The notes under the pieces were generated by a model. It was given only the letters and a program-made list of their open reading frames with translations. It made no database searches and was not told where the DNA came from. Below, one piece after another: positions 9,683-19,677 of a stretch of DNA of 64,000 bases (position 1 is the stretch's first letter; the number at the start of each line of letters is the position of its first letter). This DNA comes from Paenibacillus silvestris (GTDB taxonomy: Bacteria; Bacillota; Bacilli; Paenibacillales; NBRC-103111): the NCBI RefSeq assembly GCF_009882985.1, contig NZ_WTUZ01000020.1, forward strand, positions 557,353 through 621,352, given 5' to 3'. The position numbers and the translations under genes were made by a program.

Positions 9683-9711
9683 CTCAGCCGAGCTCTCCCC
9701 AGCTCCCCTAC

Positions 9712-9743
9712 AAAAAAAACAAGGACCTCCCAGAGGTCCTTGT
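9712..9743 (-). terminator. Terminator of the contractile injection system operon
   Basis: On the minus strand an 11-bp stem (ACAAGGACCTC/GAGGTCCTTGT) with a 3-base loop is followed by a run of Ts. It lies just 16 bases after the stop of the last cluster gene and should end the 25-kb transcript. Confidence 0.9.
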
Positions 9744-9758
9744 CTCATTCCCTACATG

Positions 9759-11444
9759 CTACTCCGTGCCGCTCCCAGCCGAAGCCGCCTCTCGCATCGC
9801 GGACAGCGCCTCGTCCAGCGAGTCACTCCCCGCCGAAGCGGAAACCGCGCTCGCCATCTCAGCGCTGTACGCCCACCAGCGCACGCGCACATTCGACGGC
9901 TCGGACGTCTGCTGCACCTTCACGCCAATCCGGAAGGTGCCCTTCTGCGGATAGGCAATCGTGCCGATCTTCACTTCCGGCGCGTCCGGCTCAAACTCCG
10001 TGCCTTTGAACACATCAGATGCCCCGCCATACACGCGCTCCCCGCTGGACAGTATGTCGGAGAAAGCATCCTCGCTGCTCTCTTCCAGGCTCGTGATGAT
10101 CAATACGTTGCCCTCGCCAAGTCCGTGCAAGATCTCGCCGGAGAAGAAGCTCTTCGTCGCCTTCCCGAACGGCGACACCGAAATCTTCGTGAACGGCTCC
10201 ACCGGAATGTTCACGACGCCGCTCACGATGCCGGCAATGCCGCTTCCGCCACCTGCCGGAATTCCCAAATCAAACGAAAGCTCGCTAATCGCTTTATTGA
10301 AATTGACCTTAAACTCCGGAGGCTGCCCCGGCGCCAATGTTTTCACTTTGGACTTCGTCACAAACTGACCCGACGTTTCGTCCCGGTACTCGTTCGTTCT
10401 AGCAAGTCGATACATCACCGAGGAATTGTAAACATACTCGCCAAACGGCACTTGCTCAACACTCTCAATGACGTAAGTCGGCCCAACTTGAATGAGGCAG
10501 ATTTTGGCCAAATATATGCAAGGTTCCGACGGAGCTTCCAAGGATGCTTCCAACGATTGTTTCACGAAATCCGTCATCAAACGTTCCCGAACGGCATCGC
10601 CGATAACTTGAATTTCGCCGACAGATTGCGGCTGCAGTTCGAGCTGCTTGTCATCAAGTTTCAAGACAGCTGTACTGCCCACCACGCCAATCGTCGCCTT
10701 CACGCCAACACTGCTGTCCGCACGCAACAGCACGCTCATTTCGTATTCGCTCTCTTGCACATCCTGCGGCTCTTCGAACAAGATCGAATTGCCGTCAATC
10801 GCTTCAACACGATCTGCTGCCAGCTCATACTGGAAAGAAATTCGCCCTACTCGCAGCGTCTTCTCAAAACGCAGCTTCATCTCAAACAACTGACCCGGAT
10901 TCACATATCGAGGCGTCGTCTGAAGCACGCGCACATGCGCATCCTGATAGAGCACAATCGTTTGGTCTGTCAGATTCGCCAAAGGAAGCTTCGCAGGTTC
11001 AGGTGCATCCTCACGAATAAATAGTCGATAGCTCTCAAGCACGCGGTTATAATCATTAATTTCATCCGAACGAACCGAGGAATTAGCTACGGCGTGAACG
11101 GGCTCTTTTTCCTTTTCGTCATAGGCAATACAGAGGTACACGTTCTTCGCATACTCGTTGTTGCTGAACCCATCCATCATCGAAAGCTTCAATGTCATGG
11201 GGGAAGGCACAACAATTTCCCGGCCTAGCGCATCGATTGCAGCTCCCATTTCAACCGAAACTGACTTCTCATCAACAGCGACAACTTGCAGACCCGTTAG
11301 CACACCAGACCCATGCAGGAGACGATTCATCATTCTGCGCTTGTCATTGAAATACTTTTGCTCGGACTCAAAATCCCTGACCGTCAGCAGCTTTCCATAG
11401 AAATACCGATTGCGCTCAAACGGGTAATAGCGTGTTTTCTTCAT
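9759..11444 (-). CDS. CIS-cluster protein of unknown role, last gene of the operon
   Basis: A 561-residue protein beginning KKTRYYPFERNRYFYGKLL, with a conserved-looking N-terminal motif (GKLLTVRDFESEQKYFNDKRR, then LLHGSGVLTGL). Such a start is, to my knowledge, seen in other CIS clusters near the baseplate genes, but no function is assigned. The rest looks like beta-rich segments plus an Ala/Ser-rich end. No signal peptide or membrane segment is visible. The ATG at 11444 follows GGTGAGGGG. It lies 34 bases after the tail-I-type gene and before a strong terminator, so it is part of the same transcript. It could be an outer baseplate or receptor-binding part, but this is only inferred from position. 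Confidence 0.7.
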   Translation of the reverse strand: MKKTRYYPFERNRYFYGKLLTVRDFESEQKYFNDKRRMMNRLLHGSGVLTGLQVVAVDEKSVSVEMGAAIDALGREIVVPSPMTLKLSMMDGFSNNEYAKNVYLCIAYDEKEKEPVHAVANSSVRSDEINDYNRVLESYRLFIREDAPEPAKLPLANLTDQTIVLYQDAHVRVLQTTPRYVNPGQLFEMKLRFEKTLRVGRISFQYELAADRVEAIDGNSILFEEPQDVQESEYEMSVLLRADSSVGVKATIGVVGSTAVLKLDDKQLELQPQSVGEIQVIGDAVRERLMTDFVKQSLEASLEAPSEPCIYLAKICLIQVGPTYVIESVEQVPFGEYVYNSSVMYRLARTNEYRDETSGQFVTKSKVKTLAPGQPPEFKVNFNKAISELSFDLGIPAGGGSGIAGIVSGVVNIPVEPFTKISVSPFGKATKSFFSGEILHGLGEGNVLIITSLEESSEDAFSDILSSGERVYGGASDVFKGTEFEPDAPEVKIGTIAYPQKGTFRIGVKVQQTSEPSNVRVRWWAYSAEMASAVSASAGSDSLDEALSAMREAASAGSGTE

Positions 11445-11477
11445 AAGTATCCCCTCACCTTCCAAGGCTCATTTCGT

Positions 11478-13592
11478 TTATTCGATTTCGGAATCCAGTT
11501 CCAACCGGGTATGTATATCCATGCGTTTATCGCGATCCACATCGATCAGCACCGTGTTGTAAGGCATCGAGGAACGCTGGTCGAGCGTTAATAACGTAGG
11601 CTCAGATAAGTAAGTATTAATCCCTAGATACGTATGCATATCCGCGTACATCCACGGCTGCAGAACGATCAGTTTGCCCTCGGTATAGGCAGGCTTCTGG
11701 TCTTCAATAATTTGTTCAATCGTGAGTCGCTGCGCATCGGTGCGAACCACTTCGGGCCCTAGCATAATGCAGAAGCAGTAAGGATTATCCCCGTATAATT
11801 GGGCAAAAAGCTGCCGCAATTCCGATGTCTCCTGCATCTGTTTGAATTGAAAATATTCCAGCAAAAATGGTTCTGTACCTGTATAAATCTTCAACATGTT
11901 AATCAAGCCCTCGCGAGTACCGCGCAATTTATATAGTTCAGGCGCCTGCTTCATTAATTCCCTTAGCTTCTTCTCGCCCCATGCTTCGTGATCGGTAATC
12001 GCCAGCCATCGGCCCAACCATTCGAGATAAGTTCCCGTTACGGCATCCGGGTCAAAATGAGCGGAAATATGGTCGATTTTATCCTCCATATCATCGAAAA
12101 ACGTGCTGAACATCGCCAGAAAACGCTCCAGAAATGGACTGTGCTCCTCATCCTGCTGATAGATCGGAGGCAGATAGTCAATCAGGGATGTTCTAGGGTA
12201 GTAAACGCGCAGCTTGCGAATGTACGGCGACTTTTGCTCGCTGCCGATCAACTCCATTTTGAACCAGAGATAACGGCCTTTCGCATCCAGCAACGCATCT
12301 TTCGGATTGAGTATCGGTTCTGACCACAAATCACGAGTAGCCGCCAGCTTTTCACGCACCCCAATATCCGGATCCGTTAGGTAGCTTGTATAGTTTACGT
12401 AGTCGCCATCTACCAGCCCTTCACTTTCATCTGAAGCAAAATAGGAAAAGCGAACCTGCGTCTCCTCTGGAATGTCGGCTTCGAGTCGTATTTTGTGCCA
12501 CTGGGTTTCGGTTTCTGTTGTATCCAGATCTCCCGAGAAATAGACCGCCTCCGGCAGCTGAGTCCCCTCAAGGAGCATCGTCCTGGCACGAAGATCAAGC
12601 AAGCTAATCTGACCGCTTATGCGGTCAAACACATACAGCCGATTCCGGCTGTCATGCACCAACGTGTCTGCTCGACCACGGAAATTCGTAACTTTATCGA
12701 AAAACTCGCCATTTCCGCGATATTTGAGAATAAACCGCTCGGTAACTCCCTCTTGCTGTGCGTATCCGCTGTCCCCTATATAGAGATTATGATTCGTATC
12801 AATGGAAATGCCAGCAAAGCGCCCTTCCTGCTCCAGTTTAAAATGCAGCGGCTCCCGGCCATCCTCATGGAACACGGTTACGGTTCTGAGGTGTGCATCC
12901 AATAAAGCTAGCGTGCCATCCGCCGCAGCGGTGAAATACCGCCCTTTCAGTGCAGCAACATCAACCGCTTCTTCCATGCGGTGCCCGTCATGCTCGTATA
13001 CGCGCACGACCTCACCGGCCGAGCTCCACTGAAGGATGCCTATCCTGCCGCCCTTGGGAACCTCTGGACTTCCATTCATACCAACCGCAATATCCAAAGG
13101 TACTGTCGTATAAAATGTATGCTTCGTCGCTAATTTGGCATTGACTGAGAGGGGAAAAAGCTCTAGCCCCTGCCACGTATCAACCGCCCACATGGTTTGT
13201 CCATTGGAGAGGGAATACACGGCAACTCTTCTTTCAGTCGCTTGCTCGCTGTCCGCGATGACCAGAAGATCGGACAAGGAGGCCAGCTTCGCTTGGTGAC
13301 TGAACAGCCCGTGCCCATGCCGAAATAATGACTCGAGATGGCGACTTTGATCATCATAAATCCACACATTCGAGGCCTCGTCCAGCAAAATTAGCTTCCT
13401 TCCAGCGCCAACCGTCATCTCATGAATCGGGTGTATGCCTTCCAGCTCGTCTGTGCGAACGATGCGATGAATGCTGTACTTCTCTGTTTGTTGAATCGAA
13501 AAGCCTTTTTCCCGCATATCGATGTTGGCTTCATAGCCCTGCTCCCAATCGAGCGGTTTATTCAATGAAAAAAACGTCTGTCCATCCTGCAT
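11478..13592 (-). CDS. Baseplate protein with tail-protein-I domain and N-terminal propeller-like region
   Basis: A 704-residue protein in two parts. Residues about 1-380 contain repeated short beta motifs (KLILLDEASNVWIYD, LYIGDSG, NRLYVFDR) suggesting a beta-propeller. From about 475 on comes a phage tail protein I/P2 gpI-type domain (LIDYLPPIYQ, FLAMFSTFFDDMEDKIDHI, YLEWLGRWLAI, LRGTREGLINMLKIYTG). It corresponds to Afp12/Pvc12, a wedge component of the baseplate. AGAGGTGACG precedes the ATG. The propeller fused to the wedge may replace a separate fibre, which is not seen in this cluster; that is inference. Confidence 0.85.
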   Translation of the reverse strand: MQDGQTFFSLNKPLDWEQGYEANIDMREKGFSIQQTEKYSIHRIVRTDELEGIHPIHEMTVGAGRKLILLDEASNVWIYDDQSRHLESLFRHGHGLFSHQAKLASLSDLLVIADSEQATERRVAVYSLSNGQTMWAVDTWQGLELFPLSVNAKLATKHTFYTTVPLDIAVGMNGSPEVPKGGRIGILQWSSAGEVVRVYEHDGHRMEEAVDVAALKGRYFTAAADGTLALLDAHLRTVTVFHEDGREPLHFKLEQEGRFAGISIDTNHNLYIGDSGYAQQEGVTERFILKYRGNGEFFDKVTNFRGRADTLVHDSRNRLYVFDRISGQISLLDLRARTMLLEGTQLPEAVYFSGDLDTTETETQWHKIRLEADIPEETQVRFSYFASDESEGLVDGDYVNYTSYLTDPDIGVREKLAATRDLWSEPILNPKDALLDAKGRYLWFKMELIGSEQKSPYIRKLRVYYPRTSLIDYLPPIYQQDEEHSPFLERFLAMFSTFFDDMEDKIDHISAHFDPDAVTGTYLEWLGRWLAITDHEAWGEKKLRELMKQAPELYKLRGTREGLINMLKIYTGTEPFLLEYFQFKQMQETSELRQLFAQLYGDNPYCFCIMLGPEVVRTDAQRLTIEQIIEDQKPAYTEGKLIVLQPWMYADMHTYLGINTYLSEPTLLTLDQRSSMPYNTVLIDVDRDKRMDIHTRLELDSEIE

Positions 13593-13665
13593 CGTTCGTC
13601 ACCTCTTTTCTGTCTGTCGTATCCCTGTTCCCTGTACAACCTCAAGCCCCCCGCACGCTTTAAAA

Positions 13666-13843
13666 GGGAACTACAGTACGCTATTCCCCTCAGTAGGGCC
13701 CTTTTCAACTATCAAAGGGAACTACAGGGCGCTATTTATACGCTAACCTTCGATTTAGCCCGATCCAGGTCAAAATAAGACCCTGTAGTTCCGCTCACCA
13801 ACCCATTTCGCAACAAATCGCATAAATAAGGGACCACAGTTCT
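13666..13843. repeat. Family B four-unit element, copy 1, inside the CIS operon
   Basis: Two direct units (13666-13685 and 13717-13737; GGGAACTACAGNNCGCTATT) and two inverted units (13773-13792 and 13824-13843). Start spacings are 51, 56 and 51 bases, identical to the copy at 52.7 kb. It fills the gap between the second baseplate-J gene and the tail-I gene, where no promoter or terminator is visible otherwise. As RNA the two halves could pair into a long hairpin within the operon message. Confidence 0.8.
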
Positions 13844-13853
13844 CCTCGCGCAG

Positions 13854-16106
13854 CTATAAATCCGTCTGGCTAATCGTCTCCACCTCATGATTGCCGGAGT
13901 AGACCAGCGCATAAGGCGGAATATGAATATCGCCGGCGCCATCCTTCTGGAAACCAGTGCCTTCGGCATCCAGCCACAGATCCTGCACATACACGACACC
14001 TTTGATCCGGGAAATAACGCCGTATATATCGCCTTTATACACCGTCCGGCCGAAACGCCAGCCCTCCGAGCCCTGACCATGATCCATCGGCTGCAGCAGC
14101 ATTCTCAGCTCTTGTGTAATGCGGCGCTGCTCGTTTTTGTACTTCGGCTCCATGACAACCACGGCATGAACCGTGATTTTGATATATTCCGCCGGAATCA
14201 CGTGGAGCTCCGTCGTCAAAAGCCGATGCCGATCCAGATGCCCCTTGATCGTCTGCAAAAAGCCCTTGCTCGCCTTCGGCTTATCGCTCTCGCTATAAGG
14301 CACAACCGCGACGGTCATCTGTGCTGGCGCCTTGACCTTGGGATAATCCCGCATGCCTGGCTTATACAGCGGTATCGCCTTCACCCGCGCGACGCGCAGA
14401 CCCGGCGTCGCCTTGGCGATGCGCTCGTAGTCCTCGCCAGTCACCGCTCTTGTTGGCGTGTCGAGCTCGCGCCGCACGCGCAGCTTCGCCTGCGTGAGCG
14501 TCTCCGCTTCCAGGCCGCCCCGCGCCGGGAACGGATTCGTCACGCTCACGCCAGGCTCCTCCGTGAAGCCGGTCACGAGGCCGTCCTTCACGTTGCCCCG
14601 CTCGCCCCCGCCCGCTTGCAGCGCCAGGAACCGAATATTCGGTTCCACCGACTTGGGCGGGACAAGCCCCGCTTCGTTATTGCCGAAGCGGATCGTTCCA
14701 GCTACAGCGTCGTAGACGTAATGCCGGTCCGTGGACTTCGAATTGTCGAAGTCATCCACGGACTGCCAGTCGTCCCACACGACGCTGCCTCCCCCACGCG
14801 GCCAATAACCTACCTGCAGCAGCATGCTGCTAGGTTTGAACGTGCGGCCGCGAGCGACCTCAAAGGTCTGCCCTGGCAGACCTTTGCTGCCTCCAACATA
14901 ACGGCCGTAGTCGAACTCGGCCGTGTACGCAATGAGCCGCACCCGCTGCGCGCCTTGCGGCGGGATGCTGCCGTTCACCCCGTCGCCGAAGTGCAGACGG
15001 GTCATGCGGCGGGCCGAATCCTGCAGCAGCTGGCAGACGAGATCATCCGGTCCGTAGTCCTTCAGCTCAGCGACGATATGCCAGTCGGACCAGCGGCCCT
15101 GCTCATTCTGCACCTGTACCGTGTGCAGCCCGCCATAAGCGAGATAAGAGCTAACCTCAAAGCGCTGATCTGGCTCTCCCGTACTGCTGAATGCCGTCAC
15201 TTCGCTGAAAGTTTCCTGCTCTGCCGCCTGCACACTGTTCAGGCTAACTTTCTCGATCTTCGGCGGAAGCTCGTAACCTTCCTCCTCCAGTGTACAGCAG
15301 ATCCAGTAACGGCTGCGGTCATCCGCTGGATAAAGCGCCATTGGCTTCATCTCAGAAGTAATGCGAAAACGCACTTCACCGCTCTGTGACAGGTGAATCG
15401 TCGTGTCGCTTACCACTTCAACCGGCAGCCAGCCTTCGCTTTGTCCACGCTGCCCCTGATCGGCTAGTTGTCCTGCTCCAGCGAACGTCCATCCCACCTT
15501 CGCAGATGAAATGACAGGCGCCTGCGCATCCTCCCGATGACTGACACGGACTGGATAACGATCGTAGAGCTGAAAAGCTAGGGAAACCTCTGTATCCACG
15601 GGCAGAGCCCGATCAAACCCTAGATAGAGATGTGAACCTGAGATCGCATCTGATCCAAAAGCGTAATAAGCAATCTTCGCCTGGTTATTAGATGTAAAAT
15701 CACCAGCCGCCGTCTCTGTGCGCACCAGCACTTTCTCAAGTAGCGACGGTACGAGCTGTACGGTGCGAGCCGTCTCAAAGCGCTGATCCATTGCTTGCAG
15801 CGGAGTCCCTTTGGGAAGCACAAGCGGCTGATCCACATTTGAAAAAGCCACATCACAAACGGCCGATACCGCTTCTCGCGGGCGAATACCGAGCAGCTTT
15901 AGAAACTTCCGCTCGTTTTTCTCCGTTACGCGGTCTAAGTAATACTGCTGCATCTCGGTCATCCAAGACATCAACTCCAGCAGCGTAATCCCGGGGTCAT
16001 GTTCATTTTCATCCGTCCACTCAGGAAACAGCTTAGGAATCGACTTCCGCGCCTCCATCACCATCTGTTCAAACATTCGGTCATCCAAATTAGGGATTGG
16101 CAGCAC
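13854..16106 (-). CDS. Baseplate J/gp47-family protein (putative baseplate assembly protein)
   Basis: A 750-residue wedge protein of the contractile baseplate. The N-terminus LDDRMFEQMVMEARKSIPKL, then EWTDENEHDPGITLLELMSWMTEM, is diagnostic of the CIS baseplate assembly family, and the gpJ core is seen near residues 540-600 (LDTPTRAVTGEDYERIAK). The GTG start follows AAGGAGGTGAG. It ends the block of closely packed baseplate genes; after it comes the family B repeat element. It pairs with the larger paralogue encoded immediately upstream, like the two Afp11/gp6-type subunits of a wedge. Confidence 0.9.
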   Translation of the reverse strand: MLPIPNLDDRMFEQMVMEARKSIPKLFPEWTDENEHDPGITLLELMSWMTEMQQYYLDRVTEKNERKFLKLLGIRPREAVSAVCDVAFSNVDQPLVLPKGTPLQAMDQRFETARTVQLVPSLLEKVLVRTETAAGDFTSNNQAKIAYYAFGSDAISGSHLYLGFDRALPVDTEVSLAFQLYDRYPVRVSHREDAQAPVISSAKVGWTFAGAGQLADQGQRGQSEGWLPVEVVSDTTIHLSQSGEVRFRITSEMKPMALYPADDRSRYWICCTLEEEGYELPPKIEKVSLNSVQAAEQETFSEVTAFSSTGEPDQRFEVSSYLAYGGLHTVQVQNEQGRWSDWHIVAELKDYGPDDLVCQLLQDSARRMTRLHFGDGVNGSIPPQGAQRVRLIAYTAEFDYGRYVGGSKGLPGQTFEVARGRTFKPSSMLLQVGYWPRGGGSVVWDDWQSVDDFDNSKSTDRHYVYDAVAGTIRFGNNEAGLVPPKSVEPNIRFLALQAGGGERGNVKDGLVTGFTEEPGVSVTNPFPARGGLEAETLTQAKLRVRRELDTPTRAVTGEDYERIAKATPGLRVARVKAIPLYKPGMRDYPKVKAPAQMTVAVVPYSESDKPKASKGFLQTIKGHLDRHRLLTTELHVIPAEYIKITVHAVVVMEPKYKNEQRRITQELRMLLQPMDHGQGSEGWRFGRTVYKGDIYGVISRIKGVVYVQDLWLDAEGTGFQKDGAGDIHIPPYALVYSGNHEVETISQTDL

Positions 16107-16131
16107 TTGTGCTCACCTCCTTAGATAATGA

Positions 16132-19100
16132 TTACAAAACGTTCACGACCACCTTATGCTTGCCGCTAACAATAATGCCGTGCGGGAGCGCCGGTAGTCG
16201 GTTTACATCCAGCTCGACACGTTCGCCGTCCTCCAGCTTATAGACCGTCATGTAGAGCTTCTCTACATGGCTGATCGTTCGAATCGTCTTCAGCAGCGCA
16301 TAAAAGACAGAGGGGTGAATTTGCTGACCGATGGCCCAGCCCTTGCCGTCGAAATTCCCAGTTAGTGGGTCCAAGAAGCGATTCAGCTTCTCCATAGCTT
16401 GTATTTCCGTCGTGACGACAGCGTCCATGCCTTCTACAGCAACGATAGCCGAAACGGAAATTTCCATATACACCGGCTCGATGACTTGGAGCCGCTCCGG
16501 GAAAGCCACGAGACTCGATGCGCGCTCGATAATATAACGCTCAACTTGCTTCTTAAGCACAGGAAACGCAAGGCTTCCTTGCTGGCCTTCTTTGGGCAAA
16601 ATGACCAGTGTCATGGCGCCGATCTCTTTTTTCATATAAGCATTTCGATTGGCGATACAGCTCACTTTAGCGATATTCGGGTAGGCTTCGCGCGCGAGCC
16701 ATTCGTAATCTTTGGCTGAAACCGCACGGTTTCTGTGCTTTAGCATTTCAGGCCCGCGCTCTAGGGCAGACTCCAGCTTCTCGGCTTGGCAGCCGCCAGA
16801 AGCCGGCTCCGGATTATACACTTCGCCGACAAATGCGATAGAATCCTGCATCTGATTAATTTCACGAGCGCCTACATTACCTACTTGCCCCGAAGTCACT
16901 TGATACGTAACTTTGAGCTGCGCCAATCCACCTTTCGGTGGGTGCATGCCATGGACGCCATCTCCGACACGAATGCGGCCAAACGTACGATCGATCATGT
17001 AATGACGATCTTTATTGCCTGAATCCGCCATTTGGCTTACGGAGATCCAGCGAACCCACAACTGCAGTAAATTGCCTTCCGAATCTCGGCTAATTTCCAT
17101 TTGTGGTGTTCCGGCTCTTTCGTACTCAGCAATCTCTTCTTCCGTTACGAATTCCGTCTCATCGACCCATACTTCTTCCGATACGATGCCGTTTCGGCTC
17201 AGCTGGTATTCGAGCTCTTCCAGCCCTTTGGCCTCAGGAACTTCTCCAATTATCGTCTCCTGCTGGAGAACCTGAACGGTATTCATATAGAGTCCATGAA
17301 GCGTAGGAATCTGAGTCCGTCCTGTCGTATCATCATATTTGTCATCACGGTTCACGGCACGAATCCAGAAGCCCTCTCGGCCAAACAAGGATTCGGCAGC
17401 AAAGTCAGAAGGGCCAACAAACTGCACGGTCCCGCTCTGCGTCAACCCGTTCGTATCATCGATCACCTTAAGTGGCGCCCATTCGGATGCATGACCCGGC
17501 ATTAAACCAGCACGCAAATATTCCCATTCCAGCAGAGGCAAATCCTGCTCAGCAAACCGCTGCTGCTTCACCGAGACATAGAGCGAAATCGGGCCTTTGA
17601 CAGGCGGCGTATCGAAACATAGATGTAGAGCCGGATGACTGCCCGCTAGTGGCTGAAACGGTTCAAAGCCCCCTTCCAGCTGCTTGCTGTGCCGCGTCCG
17701 GTCTTCAAACACGGTATTATTCAGCGCTAGACACCGCTCAGCAGGGTAAAGGCGATCCTCGTATTCATAAGTCATGGAGACCTCATCGATCCAAGGAGAT
17801 AAGTAAAGCGCCTGCCCCACGTAGGCATTTTCGATATGCAAAATCCGTGCCCTGATCCAATAATTTTCGTTGCCGTTCACATAAGTGGCTTCAAGGTCAA
17901 GCGGACAGCGGAAGTTAATGTCCTTACGCACCTTCTGTTCCTTGGGGTAATAAAACAGCTTCTCCGCTTCTTTTCCTACCTCTAGACGCACCCAAGTTGT
18001 ACCATTCCAATACTCCCAAGCGACCTGCAGCACCGTAATATGGACGACTGGAGGCTTATCGAACTTGGACTTTTTCATCACCATTTTCCAATCGATAGGA
18101 TCCACTAGCTCCGCTCCGAAACGGTTCTCAATGGCTTGCAAGTCGAAGCTCAGCTTAATATCGCCATCTTTTTTCGTGAACACCTCTTGGCTCCCGATAT
18201 AAAAAGTGCCATACAGTGCAAACTGGTCGCCAAATGGATAGAAACCGCTTGGATCTGCAGCAATATCATTATAAAACATAAGGTCCGGCTGAATGCCACC
18301 TTGTTCAAGCAAATCCGAGTAATCCGTTTTGAACGAAATATGGTCCATGGATAGCTGGCTGTCCGCCAACGTTTTGCCGCCAGGCAGAAGAGGCTTCAGA
18401 CGACACTGAATCCAGCGGCCTGCTCTTCCGTTTACTTCCTTCAGGGCAAGCTGCCCCTCGTGCGCTTTCGAAAGGATAACCCGATTCCCCTTAGCAGTTA
18501 CTTGGTCGAAAGGCATCCATCCATCAGCCGTGGCATACAACCACTCGGTTAATTGCGGGTCAGCCAGCTGGCTCGACAGCGCAAGCTCTTCAAACCGCCG
18601 TTTGGAGTTGCGGAATTCAATCTCAATCCGCGCCGTGCTAGACAAGGTGAAGAGAGCACTATGCTCGATGAAGAACGCATGCTCCTGCAAATTATCGCCC
18701 TGCAGCCGGAAAAGCGCCGTTGGGGCTGCCAATCCTTGCCGGGATGCCGTCAGAAACTCCTCCGCGATGCGAATAATCTTATCCTGTTTACGACTGGTCA
18801 CGTAAGCATCCGTCAGCAGGGCAGGCGTCAACAGCGCGCTGCGGGCGGTTTCATACAGAATATTACTGCCTTCGGCTGCAGCTGCAACCTGCGTGCCCGC
18901 CGATATGAAGACGGACTCCTTCGTCCCCTCATTCAGCGCGAAAGTCAAATAACTGCTGGCTGGTCTCGCCGGAAGCAGCGTGACATCGAACATATTGAGG
19001 AACGAAATGAGGTTTTTCGTAGGCACTCGGTTCAAACGTTTGATGTTGTCATGAAACATGTCCGCGAACATGAGGAATAACGCCGAACCCGGGTCCGGGT

Positions 19101-19203
19101 TCTCAGGCGTAAAGCGCCATTCCGGCGTGTAATAAGGCGCCATTTCCTTCATCTGCGCTATGAGATCTGGGATATCTCTGGGATCAATTTTGGGAGGTTG
19201 CAT
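16132..19203 (-). CDS. Large baseplate J-type protein (Afp11-like)
   Basis: A 1023-residue protein whose N-terminus (FTPENPDPGSALFLMFADMFHDNIKRLNRVP) and gpJ core (NRAVSAKDYEWLAREAYPNIAKV, about residues 830-855) place it with Afp11/Pvc11 baseplate wedge proteins. It is a distant paralogue of the next gene downstream, with an insertion of beta-rich domains between about residues 200 and 700. The start has GAGGTGGAG upstream. It is spaced 55 bases from the gp25-like gene and 25 from the second J-type gene. Confidence 0.88.
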   Translation of the reverse strand: MQPPKIDPRDIPDLIAQMKEMAPYYTPEWRFTPENPDPGSALFLMFADMFHDNIKRLNRVPTKNLISFLNMFDVTLLPARPASSYLTFALNEGTKESVFISAGTQVAAAAEGSNILYETARSALLTPALLTDAYVTSRKQDKIIRIAEEFLTASRQGLAAPTALFRLQGDNLQEHAFFIEHSALFTLSSTARIEIEFRNSKRRFEELALSSQLADPQLTEWLYATADGWMPFDQVTAKGNRVILSKAHEGQLALKEVNGRAGRWIQCRLKPLLPGGKTLADSQLSMDHISFKTDYSDLLEQGGIQPDLMFYNDIAADPSGFYPFGDQFALYGTFYIGSQEVFTKKDGDIKLSFDLQAIENRFGAELVDPIDWKMVMKKSKFDKPPVVHITVLQVAWEYWNGTTWVRLEVGKEAEKLFYYPKEQKVRKDINFRCPLDLEATYVNGNENYWIRARILHIENAYVGQALYLSPWIDEVSMTYEYEDRLYPAERCLALNNTVFEDRTRHSKQLEGGFEPFQPLAGSHPALHLCFDTPPVKGPISLYVSVKQQRFAEQDLPLLEWEYLRAGLMPGHASEWAPLKVIDDTNGLTQSGTVQFVGPSDFAAESLFGREGFWIRAVNRDDKYDDTTGRTQIPTLHGLYMNTVQVLQQETIIGEVPEAKGLEELEYQLSRNGIVSEEVWVDETEFVTEEEIAEYERAGTPQMEISRDSEGNLLQLWVRWISVSQMADSGNKDRHYMIDRTFGRIRVGDGVHGMHPPKGGLAQLKVTYQVTSGQVGNVGAREINQMQDSIAFVGEVYNPEPASGGCQAEKLESALERGPEMLKHRNRAVSAKDYEWLAREAYPNIAKVSCIANRNAYMKKEIGAMTLVILPKEGQQGSLAFPVLKKQVERYIIERASSLVAFPERLQVIEPVYMEISVSAIVAVEGMDAVVTTEIQAMEKLNRFLDPLTGNFDGKGWAIGQQIHPSVFYALLKTIRTISHVEKLYMTVYKLEDGERVELDVNRLPALPHGIIVSGKHKVVVNVL

Positions 19204-19258
19204 CGCTCAGCTCCACCTCCTCTCTTGCACGTATCATCATCGTTTCCGCTGCCTCTTT

Positions 19259-19660
19259 CTATTTAGAACCTTCAAATAGGTAAAAAGGATACACTTGGTT
19301 AAACAAGTTGTTCGTCGTACGCACCAGATAAGAGATGCGAATCATCACTTTACCTGGATCATCGGCTTCCGGCACAGCCTTCACATCCACCTCATGGACC
19401 CTTGGCTCCCAATTGCGAATCGCCTCTTGAATGTTGCTTTCCAGCAGATGAAGCGATGTATCGTCCGTTAGGCCAAAAATGAACTCCTGCACGCCGCAGC
19501 CAAAGCTCGGACGCATAACCCGTTCTCCCTGTGTGGTGCCCAAAATAACGCGGATCGCTTCAGCGATGTCTTCCTCGTATTCGGACATCCGAATCCGCCC
19601 TGTTGCAGGGTCGACCTGAATCGGGAATTTCCAGCCTCGCCCCAAGAATGCTTCCGACAC
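19259..19660 (-). CDS. gp25/GPW-like baseplate protein
   Basis: A 133-residue protein matching the gp25 lysozyme-like baseplate family in size and motifs (GRGWKFPIQVDPATGRI, EAIRVILGTTQGERVMRPSFGCGVQEFIF, the EPR motif in IRNWEPRVHEVDV). gp25 links sheath initiation to the wedge; the EPR motif is its core-bundle contact. A GTG start with AAGGAG 9 bases upstream is used. It lies between the spike and J-type genes, as Afp9 does in known clusters. Confidence 0.93.
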   Translation of the reverse strand: MSEAFLGRGWKFPIQVDPATGRIRMSEYEEDIAEAIRVILGTTQGERVMRPSFGCGVQEFIFGLTDDTSLHLLESNIQEAIRNWEPRVHEVDVKAVPEADDPGKVMIRISYLVRTTNNLFNQVYPFYLFEGSK

Positions 19661-19677
19661 CCGTCCACGCTCCTTCG

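Noticed and set aside
13887..15389. 500-codon plus-strand frame opposite the baseplate J gene
   Set aside because: The minus strand encodes a clear baseplate protein; the antisense frame is a side effect of high GC and has no recognisable protein pattern.
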